Origin: Blastococcus atacamensis
GTDB lineage: Bacteria; Actinomycetota; Actinomycetes; Mycobacteriales; Geodermatophilaceae
DNA: 39,276 bases
Direction: 5' to 3'
Assembly (NCBI RefSeq): GCF_002938425.1
Contig: NZ_POQU01000029.1
Location: 1 to 39,276 of the forward strand
A model generated the notes under the pieces. The model saw only the letters and a list, made by a program, of their open reading frames with translations, was not told where the DNA came from and did not search any database. The position numbers and the translations under genes were made by a program. Numbering within the stretch: the first letter of the stretch is position 1; every line of letters begins with the position of its first letter. Of this stretch, positions 22,186 through 30,860 are shown piece after piece.

Positions 22186-22482
22186 GTGACCGGAGCCGCG
22201 CTCGACGTCGACGAGGCAGTGTTCGACGCCGTGGACCGCATCCCGCCCGGGCGGGTCAGCACCTACGGCGCCATCGGCCGGCTCGTCGGCGTCGGACCCC
22301 GGCGGGTCGCCCGCGCGCTGTCGCAGGGCGGGGGAGCCGTGCCCTGGTACCGGGTCGTGCGGGCGGACGGCACGGCTGCCGAACCGGTGCGTGCCCGGCA
22401 GATGGAACTGCTGGCGACCGAGGGCGTGCCCGTGCGCAACGGGAGGGTGGTCCTCTCCGCCGTTGGCTGGCCGGACTGCTGA
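22186..22482 (+). CDS. Alkyltransferase-like (ATL) DNA-binding protein
   Basis: This encodes 98 residues from GTG 22186. It is the DNA-binding domain of O6-alkylguanine-DNA alkyltransferase: VFDAVDRIPPGRVSTYGAIGRLVG (residues 12-35, HTH with the Tyr/Arg finger) and VARALSQGG. The acceptor motif PCHRV is replaced by PWYRV (residues 53-57), so the protein cannot accept an alkyl group itself. ATL proteins bind alkylated guanine and recruit nucleotide excision repair. M. tuberculosis Rv3204 occupies the same position next to adnA. The stop overlaps the start of repeat B. Confidence 0.9.
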   Translation: MTGAALDVDEAVFDAVDRIPPGRVSTYGAIGRLVGVGPRRVARALSQGGGAVPWYRVVRADGTAAEPVRARQMELLATEGVPVRNGRVVLSAVGWPDC

Positions 22483-22546
22483 AGGACCCCGCTGCTTCCC
22501 ACCGCTCGCACGCTCGCGGCGGGCCCCTGCAGCGGGGCCGCTCAAG
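22481..22546 (+). repeat. Two-stem intergenic repeat, copy B
   Basis: It begins inside the stop codon of the ATL gene. The outer stem CCCCGCTGC (22487-22495) pairs with GCAGCGGGG (22529-22537), 9 of 9. The inner stem CCCACCGC (22498-22505) pairs with GCGGCGGG (22516-22523), 7 of 8. The loop is TCGCACGCTC (22506-22515). Confidence 0.85.
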
Positions 22547-22575
22547 CAGGCGGCAAGGGGTGCCGATCTGAGGGC

Positions 22576-22737
22576 ATGAACGCGATGGCATGTCGAGCGG
22601 TCGCCCAGGCCGGGCTGGTCGCGGGGACCGCGTCCCTGGACGAGGAGCGCGCCTTCCCGCTCCTCCTGGTCGCGGGCTGGCTGACCACGGCGGCCGACCT
22701 GATGCTCGAGCAGGCGCTGCTGGACTCACTGGCCTGA
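22576..22737 (+). CDS. Small ORF, 53 aa, unknown
   Basis: ATG 22576 has GAGGG a few bases upstream and reads 53 codons to TGA 22735-22737. The product begins MNAMACRAVAQAGLVAGTAS, continues with DEERAFPLLLVAGWLTTAADL and ends MLEQALLDSLA; it is compact and probably helical. Third-position GC is high, as in real genes here. I recognise no family. It sits between repeat B and adnA, 63 bp before adnA, and may be a short leader-encoded protein or chance. Confidence 0.4.
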   Translation: MNAMACRAVAQAGLVAGTASLDEERAFPLLLVAGWLTTAADLMLEQALLDSLA

Positions 22738-22800
22738 CCCGCCCACCCCGGCTGTCCTGTCCGACGCCGGAATGTCGGACCCCCGTGATTCCATCGGGGG

Positions 22801-25800
22801 GTGGCACAGCGGGGGGATGAGAGCGGTCCGGTCTACCGGCTGCTCGCCGGGGAGCCGCCGCGCACCACGGTGCCGGTGCTCGACCCGACGCAGCAGGCCG
22901 TCGTCGACCACCCGGCGGGGCCGCTGCTGGTGCTCGCCGGACCGGGAACCGGGAAGACGACGACGATCGTCGAGGCCGTCGCCTCGCGGATCGACGCCGG
23001 CATCGACCCCGAGCAGATGCTCGTCCTGACGTTCAGCCGCAAGGCCGCCGCGGAGCTGCGCACCCGCATCACCTCCCGCGTCGCGCGCACCATCCGGGAG
23101 CCGCTGGCCCGCACCTTCCACTCCTACGCCTACGGGGTGCTGCGCCGTGCCGCCGTGCTGCGCGGCGACCCGCCGCCCCGGCTGCTCACCTCGGCCGAGC
23201 AGGACGCCGTCGTCGCCGAGCTGCTGCGGGGCGACGCGGAGGGCCTGGGAACCGTGCGCTGGCCCGAGGACCTGGCGCCGGCGCTGGGCACGGAGGGCTT
23301 CCGCGCCGAGCTGCGCGACCTGCTGCTCCGGGCCACCGAGCGGGGCGTCGACTCCGCGCAGCTGGCCGCCTGGGGCCGGGAGAGCGGCAACGAGCACTGG
23401 GTGCACGCCGCGGCGTTCCAGCAGCAGTACGAGAACGTCAGCGACTTCTGGGTGGCCTCCCGCGGTGACGCCTCCGGCTACGACCCCGCGGAGCTCGTGC
23501 GCCAGGCGATCCTCGAGCTGAGCGAGGACCCCGAGCTGCTCCGCCAGGAGCGGGAACGGGCCCGCTGGCTGTTCGTCGACGAGTACCAGGACACCGACCC
23601 CGCGCAGGTGGAGCTGCTGGAGCTGCTCGCCGGCGGGGGCGGCAACCTGGTCGCCGTCGGCGACCCCGATCAGTCGATCTACGCCTTCCGCGGGGCCGAG
23701 CCCCGGGGCATCGTCGACTTCCCCGAGCGCTTCCGGCACACCGACGGCCGGCCCGCGCGCCGGGTCTCCCTCGGGGTGTGCCGGCGATCGGGCGAGGAGC
23801 TGCTGCGGATCAGCCGGCAGGTGGCCGAGGGACTCCCCGGGCCGTGGGAGCACCGGCGTCTCGCCGCCGGGGAGGGCACGCCGCCGGGGCAGGCCGAGGT
23901 GCACGTGTTCGGCTCGGCCGCGGTCGAGGCGGCCTACGTCGCCGACGTGCTGCGCCGGGCCCACCTGCTCGACGGCATCCCCTGGTCGGAGATGGCTGTG
24001 GTGGTGCGCACCGGCTCGGTGCTCGGGCCGTTCCGACGGGCCCTGGCGTCGGCCGGGGTACCGGTCACCGTCTCCACCGACGACCTGCCGCTGGCCGCGC
24101 AGCCCGCCGTCGCCCCCTTCCTGCGGTCGCTGTCCGCGCTGCTCCCCGGCGCGAGCGGCGAGCCTGCCGGGCTCGACGAGCCGGGCGCGGAGGCGCTGCT
24201 GGCCTCCGCCCTCGGTGGGGCCACGGTGCTCGACCTCCGCCGGCTCCGCCGCGCGGTACGGGTCGCCCTGGCGAAACAGGGTGTGGACGCCGCGGAGCGC
24301 GGTGCGCCGCTGGCCGACGCGTTGACCGATGCCGCCCTTCTGGAGGCGCTGCCCGAGCACGTCGCGCGCCCCGCCGCACGGGTGGCCGCGGTCCTGGACG
24401 CCGGCCGGCTCGCCCTGGCGCAGGACGGCACTGCCGAGGACGTGCTCTGGGCCATGTGGCAGCGCAGCGGCCTGGCTTCGCGCTGGGCCAGGGCCAGCGC
24501 CGCGGGAGGGACGTCCGGCGCGGTGGCCGACCGCGACCTCGACGCCGTCGTCGCCCTCTTCGACGCCGCCGCGGGCTTCGTCGACCGGCTCCCGTCGGCC
24601 GACGTCCGCGCCTTCGTCGACCACCTCTCCGCGCAGGAGCTGCCCGGGGACACGGGCGCCGCCCGCGCCGTGACCGGCGAGACGGTCCGGCTGCTCACCG
24701 CGCACGCCTCCAAGGGTCTGGAGTGGGAGCTGGTCTGCGTCTCCGGCGTGCAGGAGGGCGTGTGGCCCGACCTGCGCGAGCGGACGTCGCTGCTGGGCGC
24801 CGAGGTGCTCGTGGAGAAGGCGGCCGGCATCGACGGCGCCCGGACCGACCGCCGCACCCTCGCGCTGGCCGAGGAGCGCCGGCTGTTCTACGTCGCCTGC
24901 ACCCGGGCCCGGCGCCGGCTGGTGGCCACCGCGGTGGAGGGAGCCCTCGACGGCGCGGACGCCGGCGCGACGGCGTCCCGGTTCCTCGACCTGGTGTCCC
25001 CGCCGCCGCCCGACGGGCGGCCGCTCACCGAGCTGCCGCGCGCGCTGACCCTGCCGGCGCTGGTCGCCGAGCTGCGCCGGGCGCTGACCGATCCGCACAC
25101 CCCGGCCGCCCGCCGGTCGGCTGCCGCCTCGGTGCTGCGCCGCCTCGCCGACCAGGGCGTGCCGGGCGCCGCTCCGGCCCGCTGGTGGGGGCTGGCCCCG
25201 CTGTCCGACGACGCGCCGCTGGTGCCGGAGGAGGAGCCGGTCCGGGTCCGGCCGTCGGCCATCGAGACGTTCCAGCGCTGCCCCCTGCGCTGGGTGCTGG
25301 GGGCGGTCGGCGCCGAGGCGTCCCCCGATGCCACCCGCACGGTGGGCACCGCGGTGCACGAGGTCGCCCAGCAGGTGGCCGAGGGGCTCCCGGCGACCGG
25401 CGCCCGCGCGGTGCTCGACGCCGAGCTCGACCAGCTGGACCTCGGGCCCGGGTGGGCCGACCAGCGGCAGCGCACGCAGGCCCAGGAGATGCTCGAGCGC
25501 TTCCTCCGGTGGCACGCCGCCAACGGCCGGGAGCTGATCGCGGCCGAGGGCGACGTCGACGTCGTCGTCGGGCGCGCGCGCATCCGCGGCCAGGTCGACC
25601 GCCTGGAGCGCGACTCCGAGGGCCGGCTGGTCGTCGTCGACCTGAAGACCGGGAAGACCGCGGCCAAGAACACCGAGGAGCACGGTCAGCTGGCGGCCTA
25701 CCAGGTGGCGATCGCCGCCGGCGGGTTCGCCGAGCACGGCACGATTCCCGGCGGCGCAGCTCTGCTGCAGGTCGGCACCGGCGCCAAGGCCAAGGAGCAG

Positions 25801-25983
25801 CACCAGGAGCCGTTGCCCGCCGGTGTGCCGGTGGGCGAGACCTGGGCCGGGCAGCTGGTCGCCGAGGTGGGCGAGGGAATGGGAGCCGGCACCTTCGAGG
25901 TGCGCACCGGCACGCACTGCTCCCGGTGCCCGGCGCGGCGCAGCTGTCCGCTGCAGGAGCCCGGCCGGCAGGTGACCGGATGA
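22801..25983 (+). CDS. adnA: AdnA subunit of AdnAB helicase-nuclease (Rv3202c-like)
   Basis: This encodes 1060 residues from GTG 22801. An N-terminal UvrD-like motor has the Walker A GPGTGKTT (47-54), TFSRKAAAELRTRI, VDEYQDTDPAQ (Walker B, D260/E261), GDPDQSIYAFRGAEP and a C-terminal FYVACTRARRRL. A RecB-type nuclease domain follows (about 820-1055) with D933 in GQVDR, D947 and K949 in VVDLKTG. Four cysteines, C827, C1040, C1043 and C1049, match an Fe-S cluster. AdnAB is the actinobacterial helicase-nuclease that resects double-strand breaks. The stop overlaps the AdnB start (ATGA). Length and order (A then B) match mycobacteria. Confidence 0.94.
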   Translation: MAQRGDESGPVYRLLAGEPPRTTVPVLDPTQQAVVDHPAGPLLVLAGPGTGKTTTIVEAVASRIDAGIDPEQMLVLTFSRKAAAELRTRITSRVARTIREPLARTFHSYAYGVLRRAAVLRGDPPPRLLTSAEQDAVVAELLRGDAEGLGTVRWPEDLAPALGTEGFRAELRDLLLRATERGVDSAQLAAWGRESGNEHWVHAAAFQQQYENVSDFWVASRGDASGYDPAELVRQAILELSEDPELLRQERERARWLFVDEYQDTDPAQVELLELLAGGGGNLVAVGDPDQSIYAFRGAEPRGIVDFPERFRHTDGRPARRVSLGVCRRSGEELLRISRQVAEGLPGPWEHRRLAAGEGTPPGQAEVHVFGSAAVEAAYVADVLRRAHLLDGIPWSEMAVVVRTGSVLGPFRRALASAGVPVTVSTDDLPLAAQPAVAPFLRSLSALLPGASGEPAGLDEPGAEALLASALGGATVLDLRRLRRAVRVALAKQGVDAAERGAPLADALTDAALLEALPEHVARPAARVAAVLDAGRLALAQDGTAEDVLWAMWQRSGLASRWARASAAGGTSGAVADRDLDAVVALFDAAAGFVDRLPSADVRAFVDHLSAQELPGDTGAARAVTGETVRLLTAHASKGLEWELVCVSGVQEGVWPDLRERTSLLGAEVLVEKAAGIDGARTDRRTLALAEERRLFYVACTRARRRLVATAVEGALDGADAGATASRFLDLVSPPPPDGRPLTELPRALTLPALVAELRRALTDPHTPAARRSAAASVLRRLADQGVPGAAPARWWGLAPLSDDAPLVPEEEPVRVRPSAIETFQRCPLRWVLGAVGAEASPDATRTVGTAVHEVAQQVAEGLPATGARAVLDAELDQLDLGPGWADQRQRTQAQEMLERFLRWHAANGRELIAAEGDVDVVVGRARIRGQVDRLERDSEGRLVVVDLKTGKTAAKNTEEHGQLAAYQVAIAAGGFAEHGTIPGGAALLQVGTGAKAKEQHQEPLPAGVPVGETWAGQLVAEVGEGMGAGTFEVRTGTHCSRCPARRSCPLQEPGRQVTG

Positions 25984-28900
25984 GCCGCCACGAGGACGGA
26001 CAACTGTCCTTCGACGACCTGCTGGCCGAGGCGTCCGCGCCGGAGCCGGCCGTCCGCCGGATGCTCACCCCCGCCGAGGTCGCGGAGCGCTGCGGCCTGG
26101 CCTACGCGCCCTCGGACGAGCAGGCAGGTGTCGTTCGCGCCCCCGCGGACCGGCCGCTGGTCGTCGTCGCCGGTGCAGGGTCGGGCAAGACCGAGACGAT
26201 GGCCGCGCGGGTGTCCTACCTGGTGGCGAACCGGATCGTCGAGCCCGAGGCGATCCTCGGCCTGACCTTCACCCGCAAGGCGGCCAGCGAGCTCAACGAG
26301 CGCATCCGGCTGCGGCTGGGGGCGCTGGCCCGCCACCCCGACACCGAGGACGACCTCCGCGAGCGGCTGGCGATCGCCCAGCCCACCGTGTCGACCTACC
26401 ACGGCTACGCGGCCGCGCTGGTCGCCGAGCACGGTCTGCGGATCGGCGTGGAGCCCGGCGCCGGCGTGCTCGGTCCGGCCATGTGCTGGGGGCAGGCGGC
26501 GACAGTGGTGTCCGCCTGGACCGGCGACATGTCCGACGTGCCGCTCACCCTGCTGACGACCGTGGAGGACGTCCTCGCGCTGGCCGCGGAGATGGGCGAG
26601 CACGACGTGACCCCTGCCGCGCTGCGGAACTGGACGGCGCGACTCGAGGCCCAGATCGCCGGCTACCCGGACGCACCGAAGAAGAAGGGCCCCTACGCCG
26701 CGGTCACCGACATGCTCGCCCGGCAGAAGGCGCGGGTGGCGCTGCTGCCCCTGGTCGAGGGCTTCGAGGCACGCAAGCGGTCGCTCGGGTCCATCGACTA
26801 CGCCGACCAGGTCGCCTACGCCGCTCGGATCGCTGTCGCCTCACCGGAGGTCGGCCGTCGGGAGCGGGCGCGGTGGAAGGTCGTCCTGCTCGACGAGTAC
26901 CAGGACACCAGCGTCGGCCAGCTGCGCATGCTCGAGGCGCTGTTCGGCGGGAGCAGCGGACACCCGGTGCTGGCCGTGGGCGACCCCCGGCAGTCCATCT
27001 ACGGCTGGCGCGGAGCCTCGGCCGGGACCATCGAGCGGTTCGCCCGAACGTTCCCCGGCCTGCCGGGCCGGCCGGCCGAACGGCTCACCCTCGCGACCAG
27101 CTGGCGCAACGACGAGGCGGTGCTGGCGGTGGCCAACGCCGTCTCGGCGATGCTCCCCGAGCCGGCCTCGCCGTTGCCCGACCTCGCCCCGGCGCCGACC
27201 GCCGGTGGCGGCTCGGTCACCGTCGGGCTGTACGAGACCGTCGCCGACGAGACCGCCGCGCTGGCCGACCGGCTGGCCGCCTGCTGGAACGGCACGGACG
27301 CCGTCGTGCAGCCGCGTGCCGACGGCCGTCCGCCGTCGATGGCGGTCCTCGTGCGCACCCGCAAGCAGCTGCCCGGCATCGCGGCGGCGCTGCGGGAGCG
27401 CGGCCTGCCGGTCGAGGTCGTCGGCCTCGGTGGGCTGCTGGAGGTGCCTGAGGTCTCCGACGTCGTCGCCACCCTCACCGTCCTGGTCGACCCGACGGCC
27501 GGGGACGCCATGGGCCGGCTGCTGACCGGTGCCCGGTGGCGGATCGGACCGCGCGACCTCGCCGCACTCGAGGCCCGCGCCCGCGCCCTGGTGCGCTCCC
27601 GCCGTCCCGCCCGGTCGGGCGACGGCGAGGAGGCCGCCGCCGCTGCCGCCGAGCCGCCGCAGGAGCGCGGCAGCATCGTCGAGGCGCTCGACGACCTCGG
27701 CGACGCGGAGCAGTACTCGCCGACCGGCTACCGCCGGATGCGCCACCTGGCCGCGGAGCTGGCCTCCCTGCGCGGTCGGATCGGGGAGTCGCTGCCCGAC
27801 CTCGTCGACGAGGTCGCCCGGACCCTGGGTCTGGAGACCGAGCTGGCCAGTGCGCCCGGCGTCAGCCCCGCCGGCGCCCGCGCGCACCTCGACGCGCTGC
27901 ACGGGGTGGCCGCCGAGTTCACCGAACTCGCCGAGCTGCCGTCACTGCCGGCGTTTCTGGGGTACCTCCGCGACGCCGAGCAGCGCGAGCGGGGTCTCGA
28001 GCCGGGGGAGGTGGCGGTGAACCCGGAGGCGGTCCAGCTGCTCACCGGCCACTCGGCCAAGGGCCTGGAGTGGGACGTCGTCGCCGTGCCCGGCATGACC
28101 ACCGACCAGTTCCCCGCGCGCAGCAACGCCAGCGACTCCTGGATCAAGGACCCCGGCGCGGTCCCGGTCGAGCTGCGGCTCACCGACCGGGAGGAGCTGC
28201 CACGCCTGAAGCTGCCGGTGCCCGGTTCCGGGGACCAGGCGGTGGTCCGCGATGCGCTGGAGCAGTACGTCCAGGACTGGAAGGACTTCGGCCGCGACGA
28301 GGAGATCCGGCTCGGCTACGTCGCGGTCACCCGCGCCAAGCGGCTGCTGCTGTGCTCGGGCAGCTGGTGGCGCGACGGCGTCAAGCCGTGCGGGCCGTCG
28401 TCCCTGCTGAACACGGTCAAGGACGCGTGCGACGCCGGCGCGGGCACCGTCGTGCAGTGGTCACCGGCGCCGGAGGAGGGTGCGACGAACCCGGCGCTGG
28501 AGGAGTGGGCGGTCGGCGTCTGGCCGGTCGACCCGCTCTCCGAGCCGCGCCGACGGGCGCTGACCGCGGCCGCCCAGCTGGTCGAGGGCGCTGCGCCGCA
28601 CCCGCTGGACCCGGAGCGCAGCCTCGGGGGCGAGGACGACCTCGTCGACCAGTGGGTGCGTGACGCCGATCTCCTGCTGCGGGAGCGGGCCCGCCACGCG
28701 AGCCCGACCGTCGACGTGCCGCTGCCCTCGCACCTGTCGGTGTCGGCGCTGGTCACCTTGCGCCGGAACCCCGCCGAGCTGGCCCGCCGCCTGCGCCGAC
28801 CGATGCCGGCCGCGCCCGCGCCGCAGGCCCGCCGGGGCACCGCGTTCCACGCGTGGCTGGAGGAGCGGTTCGGGGCCGCGCGGCTGGTGGACCTCGACGA

Positions 28901-29309
28901 GCTGCCCGGCTCCGGCGATGAGCTGGCTGCGCCCGACGACGCGCTCGCCGAGCTCCGCGAGGCGTTCCTGGCCAGCGAGTGGGCCGACCGCCAGCCGGTC
29001 GAGGTGGAGGTGCCGTTCGAGACGCCGCTGGGACCGCTCATCCTGCGCGGACGGATCGACGCGGTCTTCCAACGGGAGGACGGCGGCTTCGAGGTCATCG
29101 ACTGGAAGACCGGGCCGCCGCCGTCGGGTGGGGAGCTGGCCGCCGCCGGGGTGCAGCTGGCCGCCTACCGGCTGGGCTGGTCGCGGTTGACCGGCGTGCC
29201 GGTGGAACAGGTCAGGGCCGGCTTCCACCACGTGGCGGCCAAGGAGACGATCCGCCCGGTCGACCTGCTCGACGAGGCCGGCCTGCTCGCGCTCGTCATC
29301 GGGGACTGA
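25980..29309 (+). CDS. adnB: AdnB subunit of AdnAB helicase-nuclease (Rv3201c-like)
   Basis: This encodes 1109 residues; ATG 25980 overlaps the adnA stop. The motor domain has GAGSGKT (65-71), TFTRKAASELNERI, LLDEYQDTS (D305), GDPRQSIYGWRGAS, TSWRND, HSAKGLEWDVV and GYVAVTRAKRLLL. A C-terminal nuclease domain carries D1027 in GRIDAVF and D1041/K1043 in VIDWKTG. No Fe-S cysteines are present in this nuclease domain, in contrast to AdnA, which agrees with the AdnA/AdnB difference. AdnB is the main translocating motor in mycobacteria. The acidic N-terminus (residues 1-25) is typical of this family. Confidence 0.94.
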   Translation: MSRHEDGQLSFDDLLAEASAPEPAVRRMLTPAEVAERCGLAYAPSDEQAGVVRAPADRPLVVVAGAGSGKTETMAARVSYLVANRIVEPEAILGLTFTRKAASELNERIRLRLGALARHPDTEDDLRERLAIAQPTVSTYHGYAAALVAEHGLRIGVEPGAGVLGPAMCWGQAATVVSAWTGDMSDVPLTLLTTVEDVLALAAEMGEHDVTPAALRNWTARLEAQIAGYPDAPKKKGPYAAVTDMLARQKARVALLPLVEGFEARKRSLGSIDYADQVAYAARIAVASPEVGRRERARWKVVLLDEYQDTSVGQLRMLEALFGGSSGHPVLAVGDPRQSIYGWRGASAGTIERFARTFPGLPGRPAERLTLATSWRNDEAVLAVANAVSAMLPEPASPLPDLAPAPTAGGGSVTVGLYETVADETAALADRLAACWNGTDAVVQPRADGRPPSMAVLVRTRKQLPGIAAALRERGLPVEVVGLGGLLEVPEVSDVVATLTVLVDPTAGDAMGRLLTGARWRIGPRDLAALEARARALVRSRRPARSGDGEEAAAAAAEPPQERGSIVEALDDLGDAEQYSPTGYRRMRHLAAELASLRGRIGESLPDLVDEVARTLGLETELASAPGVSPAGARAHLDALHGVAAEFTELAELPSLPAFLGYLRDAEQRERGLEPGEVAVNPEAVQLLTGHSAKGLEWDVVAVPGMTTDQFPARSNASDSWIKDPGAVPVELRLTDREELPRLKLPVPGSGDQAVVRDALEQYVQDWKDFGRDEEIRLGYVAVTRAKRLLLCSGSWWRDGVKPCGPSSLLNTVKDACDAGAGTVVQWSPAPEEGATNPALEEWAVGVWPVDPLSEPRRRALTAAAQLVEGAAPHPLDPERSLGGEDDLVDQWVRDADLLLRERARHASPTVDVPLPSHLSVSALVTLRRNPAELARRLRRPMPAAPAPQARRGTAFHAWLEERFGAARLVDLDELPGSGDELAAPDDALAELREAFLASEWADRQPVEVEVPFETPLGPLILRGRIDAVFQREDGGFEVIDWKTGPPPSGGELAAAGVQLAAYRLGWSRLTGVPVEQVRAGFHHVAAKETIRPVDLLDEAGLLALVIGD

Positions 29310-29310
29310 C

Positions 29311-29385
29311 CGCGGCAGCGAGAGCGGGGAGTGCTTCCGGGCGTGGACCAGAGCGCGACGTCCCCGCGCTCGGTACCCGCTGCGG
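29311..29385. terminator. Long imperfect inverted repeat, bidirectional terminator
   Basis: GCAGCG (29315-29320) with CGCTGC (29378-29383) and GCGGGGA (29324-29330) with TCCCCGC (29361-29367) form a two-part stem around a 30-nt apical region. It lies exactly between the convergent adnB and epoxide-hydrolase-like genes (77-bp gap), where termination in both directions is needed. Confidence 0.5.
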
Positions 29386-29386
29386 C

Positions 29387-30238
29387 TCAGCTCGAGGCGA
29401 CGCGGTCCAGGATCGCGGCGGCCAGCTGCTCCGGAGCCTGCTCGGGGATCCAGTGCGTGATTCCCGGCAGCTCCACGAAGCGGTAGTCGCCGGTCACGAA
29501 CTCCTCGCACGCCTGCGCCGCCGTCCGCCCGATGGCGGCGTCCTCGTCGCTCCACACGTATGTCGTCGGCACACCGACCTTGTCCACCCGGATGTCCGAG
29601 CTCATCGCGCGGTACCAGTTCAGGGCCGCGGTGAGCGCCCCCGGGGCGGACAGCACCGCCACGTACTCGTCGGCCGCCTCGGGGGAGACCCCGGTCTCGC
29701 CCGACGTGCCCAGCAGCATGCGGCGCAGCCGCCGCGCGCCGTCCTCCAGCAGCACCTCCTCGGCCTTGCCCTGCTGCCAGAACAGCCGGATGTAGGCCGA
29801 GCGCTCCTTCTGCTCGGGGTCGACCCGGAAGGCGGCGGTGTAGGCGGCCGGGTGGGGCACCGACACCGCGGTCAGCGAGCGCACCCGGTCGGAGTGCCAG
29901 GCGGCCAGGGTCCAGGCCACGTTCGCGCCCCAGTCGTGTCCCACGACGTCGGCGACCGGGATCGTCAGCGCCGTCATCAGGTCGGCCGTGACCTGCGCGA
30001 GGTTCTGCATCGCATAGGCGTCCACGTCGGCCGGCCGCGCGCCGGGGGAGTAGCCCAGCTGGTCCGGGGCGTAGGTCCGCAGCCCCGCCTGGGTCAGCAG
30101 CGGCGTCACCGCCGCCCACGACGCCGAGGTCTGCGGGAACCCGTGCAGCAGGAGCACCGGCCGACCGTCCTCGGGACCGTCGACGCGCACGTCGAAGGTC
30201 AGGTCGCCGACGTCGGTGCGCAGCAGCTCTCCGGGCAT
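29387..30238 (-). CDS. Epoxide-hydrolase-like alpha/beta hydrolase
   Basis: This encodes 283 residues from ATG 30238. The oxyanion motif HGFPQTSASW (32-41), nucleophile elbow VGHDWGANVAW with Asp (D102), and the base His in GITHWIPEQAP near the C-terminus are those of epoxide hydrolases and haloalkane dehalogenases, which use Asp, not Ser, as nucleophile. The GWPDxxxYW-like signature is not obvious; the LVSVPHP-type segment (SVPHPAAY) is present. The substrate is unknown. TAGCGT 7 nt upstream of ATG predicts a leaderless mRNA. Confidence 0.88.
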   Translation of the reverse strand: MPGELLRTDVGDLTFDVRVDGPEDGRPVLLLHGFPQTSASWAAVTPLLTQAGLRTYAPDQLGYSPGARPADVDAYAMQNLAQVTADLMTALTIPVADVVGHDWGANVAWTLAAWHSDRVRSLTAVSVPHPAAYTAAFRVDPEQKERSAYIRLFWQQGKAEEVLLEDGARRLRRMLLGTSGETGVSPEAADEYVAVLSAPGALTAALNWYRAMSSDIRVDKVGVPTTYVWSDEDAAIGRTAAQACEEFVTGDYRFVELPGITHWIPEQAPEQLAAAILDRVASS

Positions 30239-30245
30239 GGGAGCG

Positions 30246-30251
30246 ACGCTA
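30246..30251 (-). promoter_or_regulatory. -10 box for leaderless hydrolase gene
   Basis: On the minus strand TAGCGT ends 7 nt before ATG 30238. No Shine-Dalgarno is seen. Confidence 0.5.
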
Positions 30252-30319
30252 GTGGGCGGCGGCGGACGGCGCCCGAGCCGCCCGGTCGGCTCGTGGAGGC
30301 GCCGGTTCCTCGACCTGGC

Positions 30320-30814
30320 TCAGCCCAGCGACACCGCGTACTCGTGCACGCGGCGACCCTCGGGGGAGAGGTGCAGGGCGTGCGGCGTCATGCCGATCCT
30401 CCGCGCGACGGCCACCGATGCGTCGTTGCCGTCCTGGATCATCGAGACCAGACGCGGCACCGAGAGCTTCCGCGCCCGCTCGACCGCCATCCCGGCCGCC
30501 ACGGTGGCGATGCCCCGCCCCCAGAACCGCCGTCCCAGCCGCCAGCCGAGCTCCAGCTCGCTCTCTGGACCCCAGGGCCGGCTCCAGGGCAGCAGACCGG
30601 TGAACCCGGCGACCTCGCCGTCGGCCACGACCGTGAACAGGCACAGGCCGGTCGACGCCGCGAGCGACTGCTGCCGACCCACCAGCTCGACGTAGGCGGC
30701 ACGGTCGCGCACCTCTCCGGTGCCGATGAACCGCATGACCTCGGGATCGTCGAACAGCGCGTGCCAGACGGCCGCGTCGTCGTCGACCGGCACGCGGAGC
30801 AGCAGGTCGGGCAC
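30320..30814 (-). CDS. GNAT acetyltransferase (RimJ/RimL-like)
   Basis: This encodes 164 residues from GTG 30814, which is preceded by TAGCGT exactly 7 nt upstream. The longer frame running to 31021 overlaps the dipeptidase gene and is rejected. Features are LLLRVPVDDDAAVWHALFDDPEVMRFIG at the N-terminus, VVADGEVAGFTGLL (beta-4), LELGWRLGRRFWGRGIATVAAGMAVERA (acetyl-CoA loop, R/Q-x-x-G-x-G/A form GRGIAT) and LVSMIQDGNDASVAVARRIGM. The last element is typical of RimJ/RimL-like acetyltransferases acting on protein N-termini or small substrates. The target is unknown. Confidence 0.86.
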   Translation of the reverse strand: MPDLLLRVPVDDDAAVWHALFDDPEVMRFIGTGEVRDRAAYVELVGRQQSLAASTGLCLFTVVADGEVAGFTGLLPWSRPWGPESELELGWRLGRRFWGRGIATVAAGMAVERARKLSVPRLVSMIQDGNDASVAVARRIGMTPHALHLSPEGRRVHEYAVSLG

Positions 30815-30821
30815 GGTGCCG

Positions 30822-30827
30822 ACGCTA
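30822..30827 (-). promoter_or_regulatory. -10 box for leaderless GNAT gene
   Basis: TAGCGT on the minus strand ends 7 nt before GTG 30814. Confidence 0.5.
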
Positions 30828-30846
30828 ACCGCCGCGGCCGCGCCAC

Positions 30847-30852
30847 TACCGT
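30847..30852 (+). promoter_or_regulatory. -10 box for leaderless M20 gene
   Basis: TACCGT ends 8 nt before GTG 30861. Together with the minus-strand box at 30827-30822, it makes a divergent leaderless promoter pair in a 46-bp gap. Confidence 0.5.
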
Positions 30853-30860
30853 CAGCAGCC

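Noticed and set aside
22726-25917. 1063-codon open frame on the minus strand
   Set aside because: It lies antisense to adnA and is a by-product of high GC and codon bias; it has no recognisable domain, while the plus strand encodes complete motifs.
23778-25979. Upstream extension of the adnB frame inside adnA
   Set aside because: Arg/Gly/Pro-rich shadow sequence; AdnB starts at ATG 25980 with overlap to the adnA stop.
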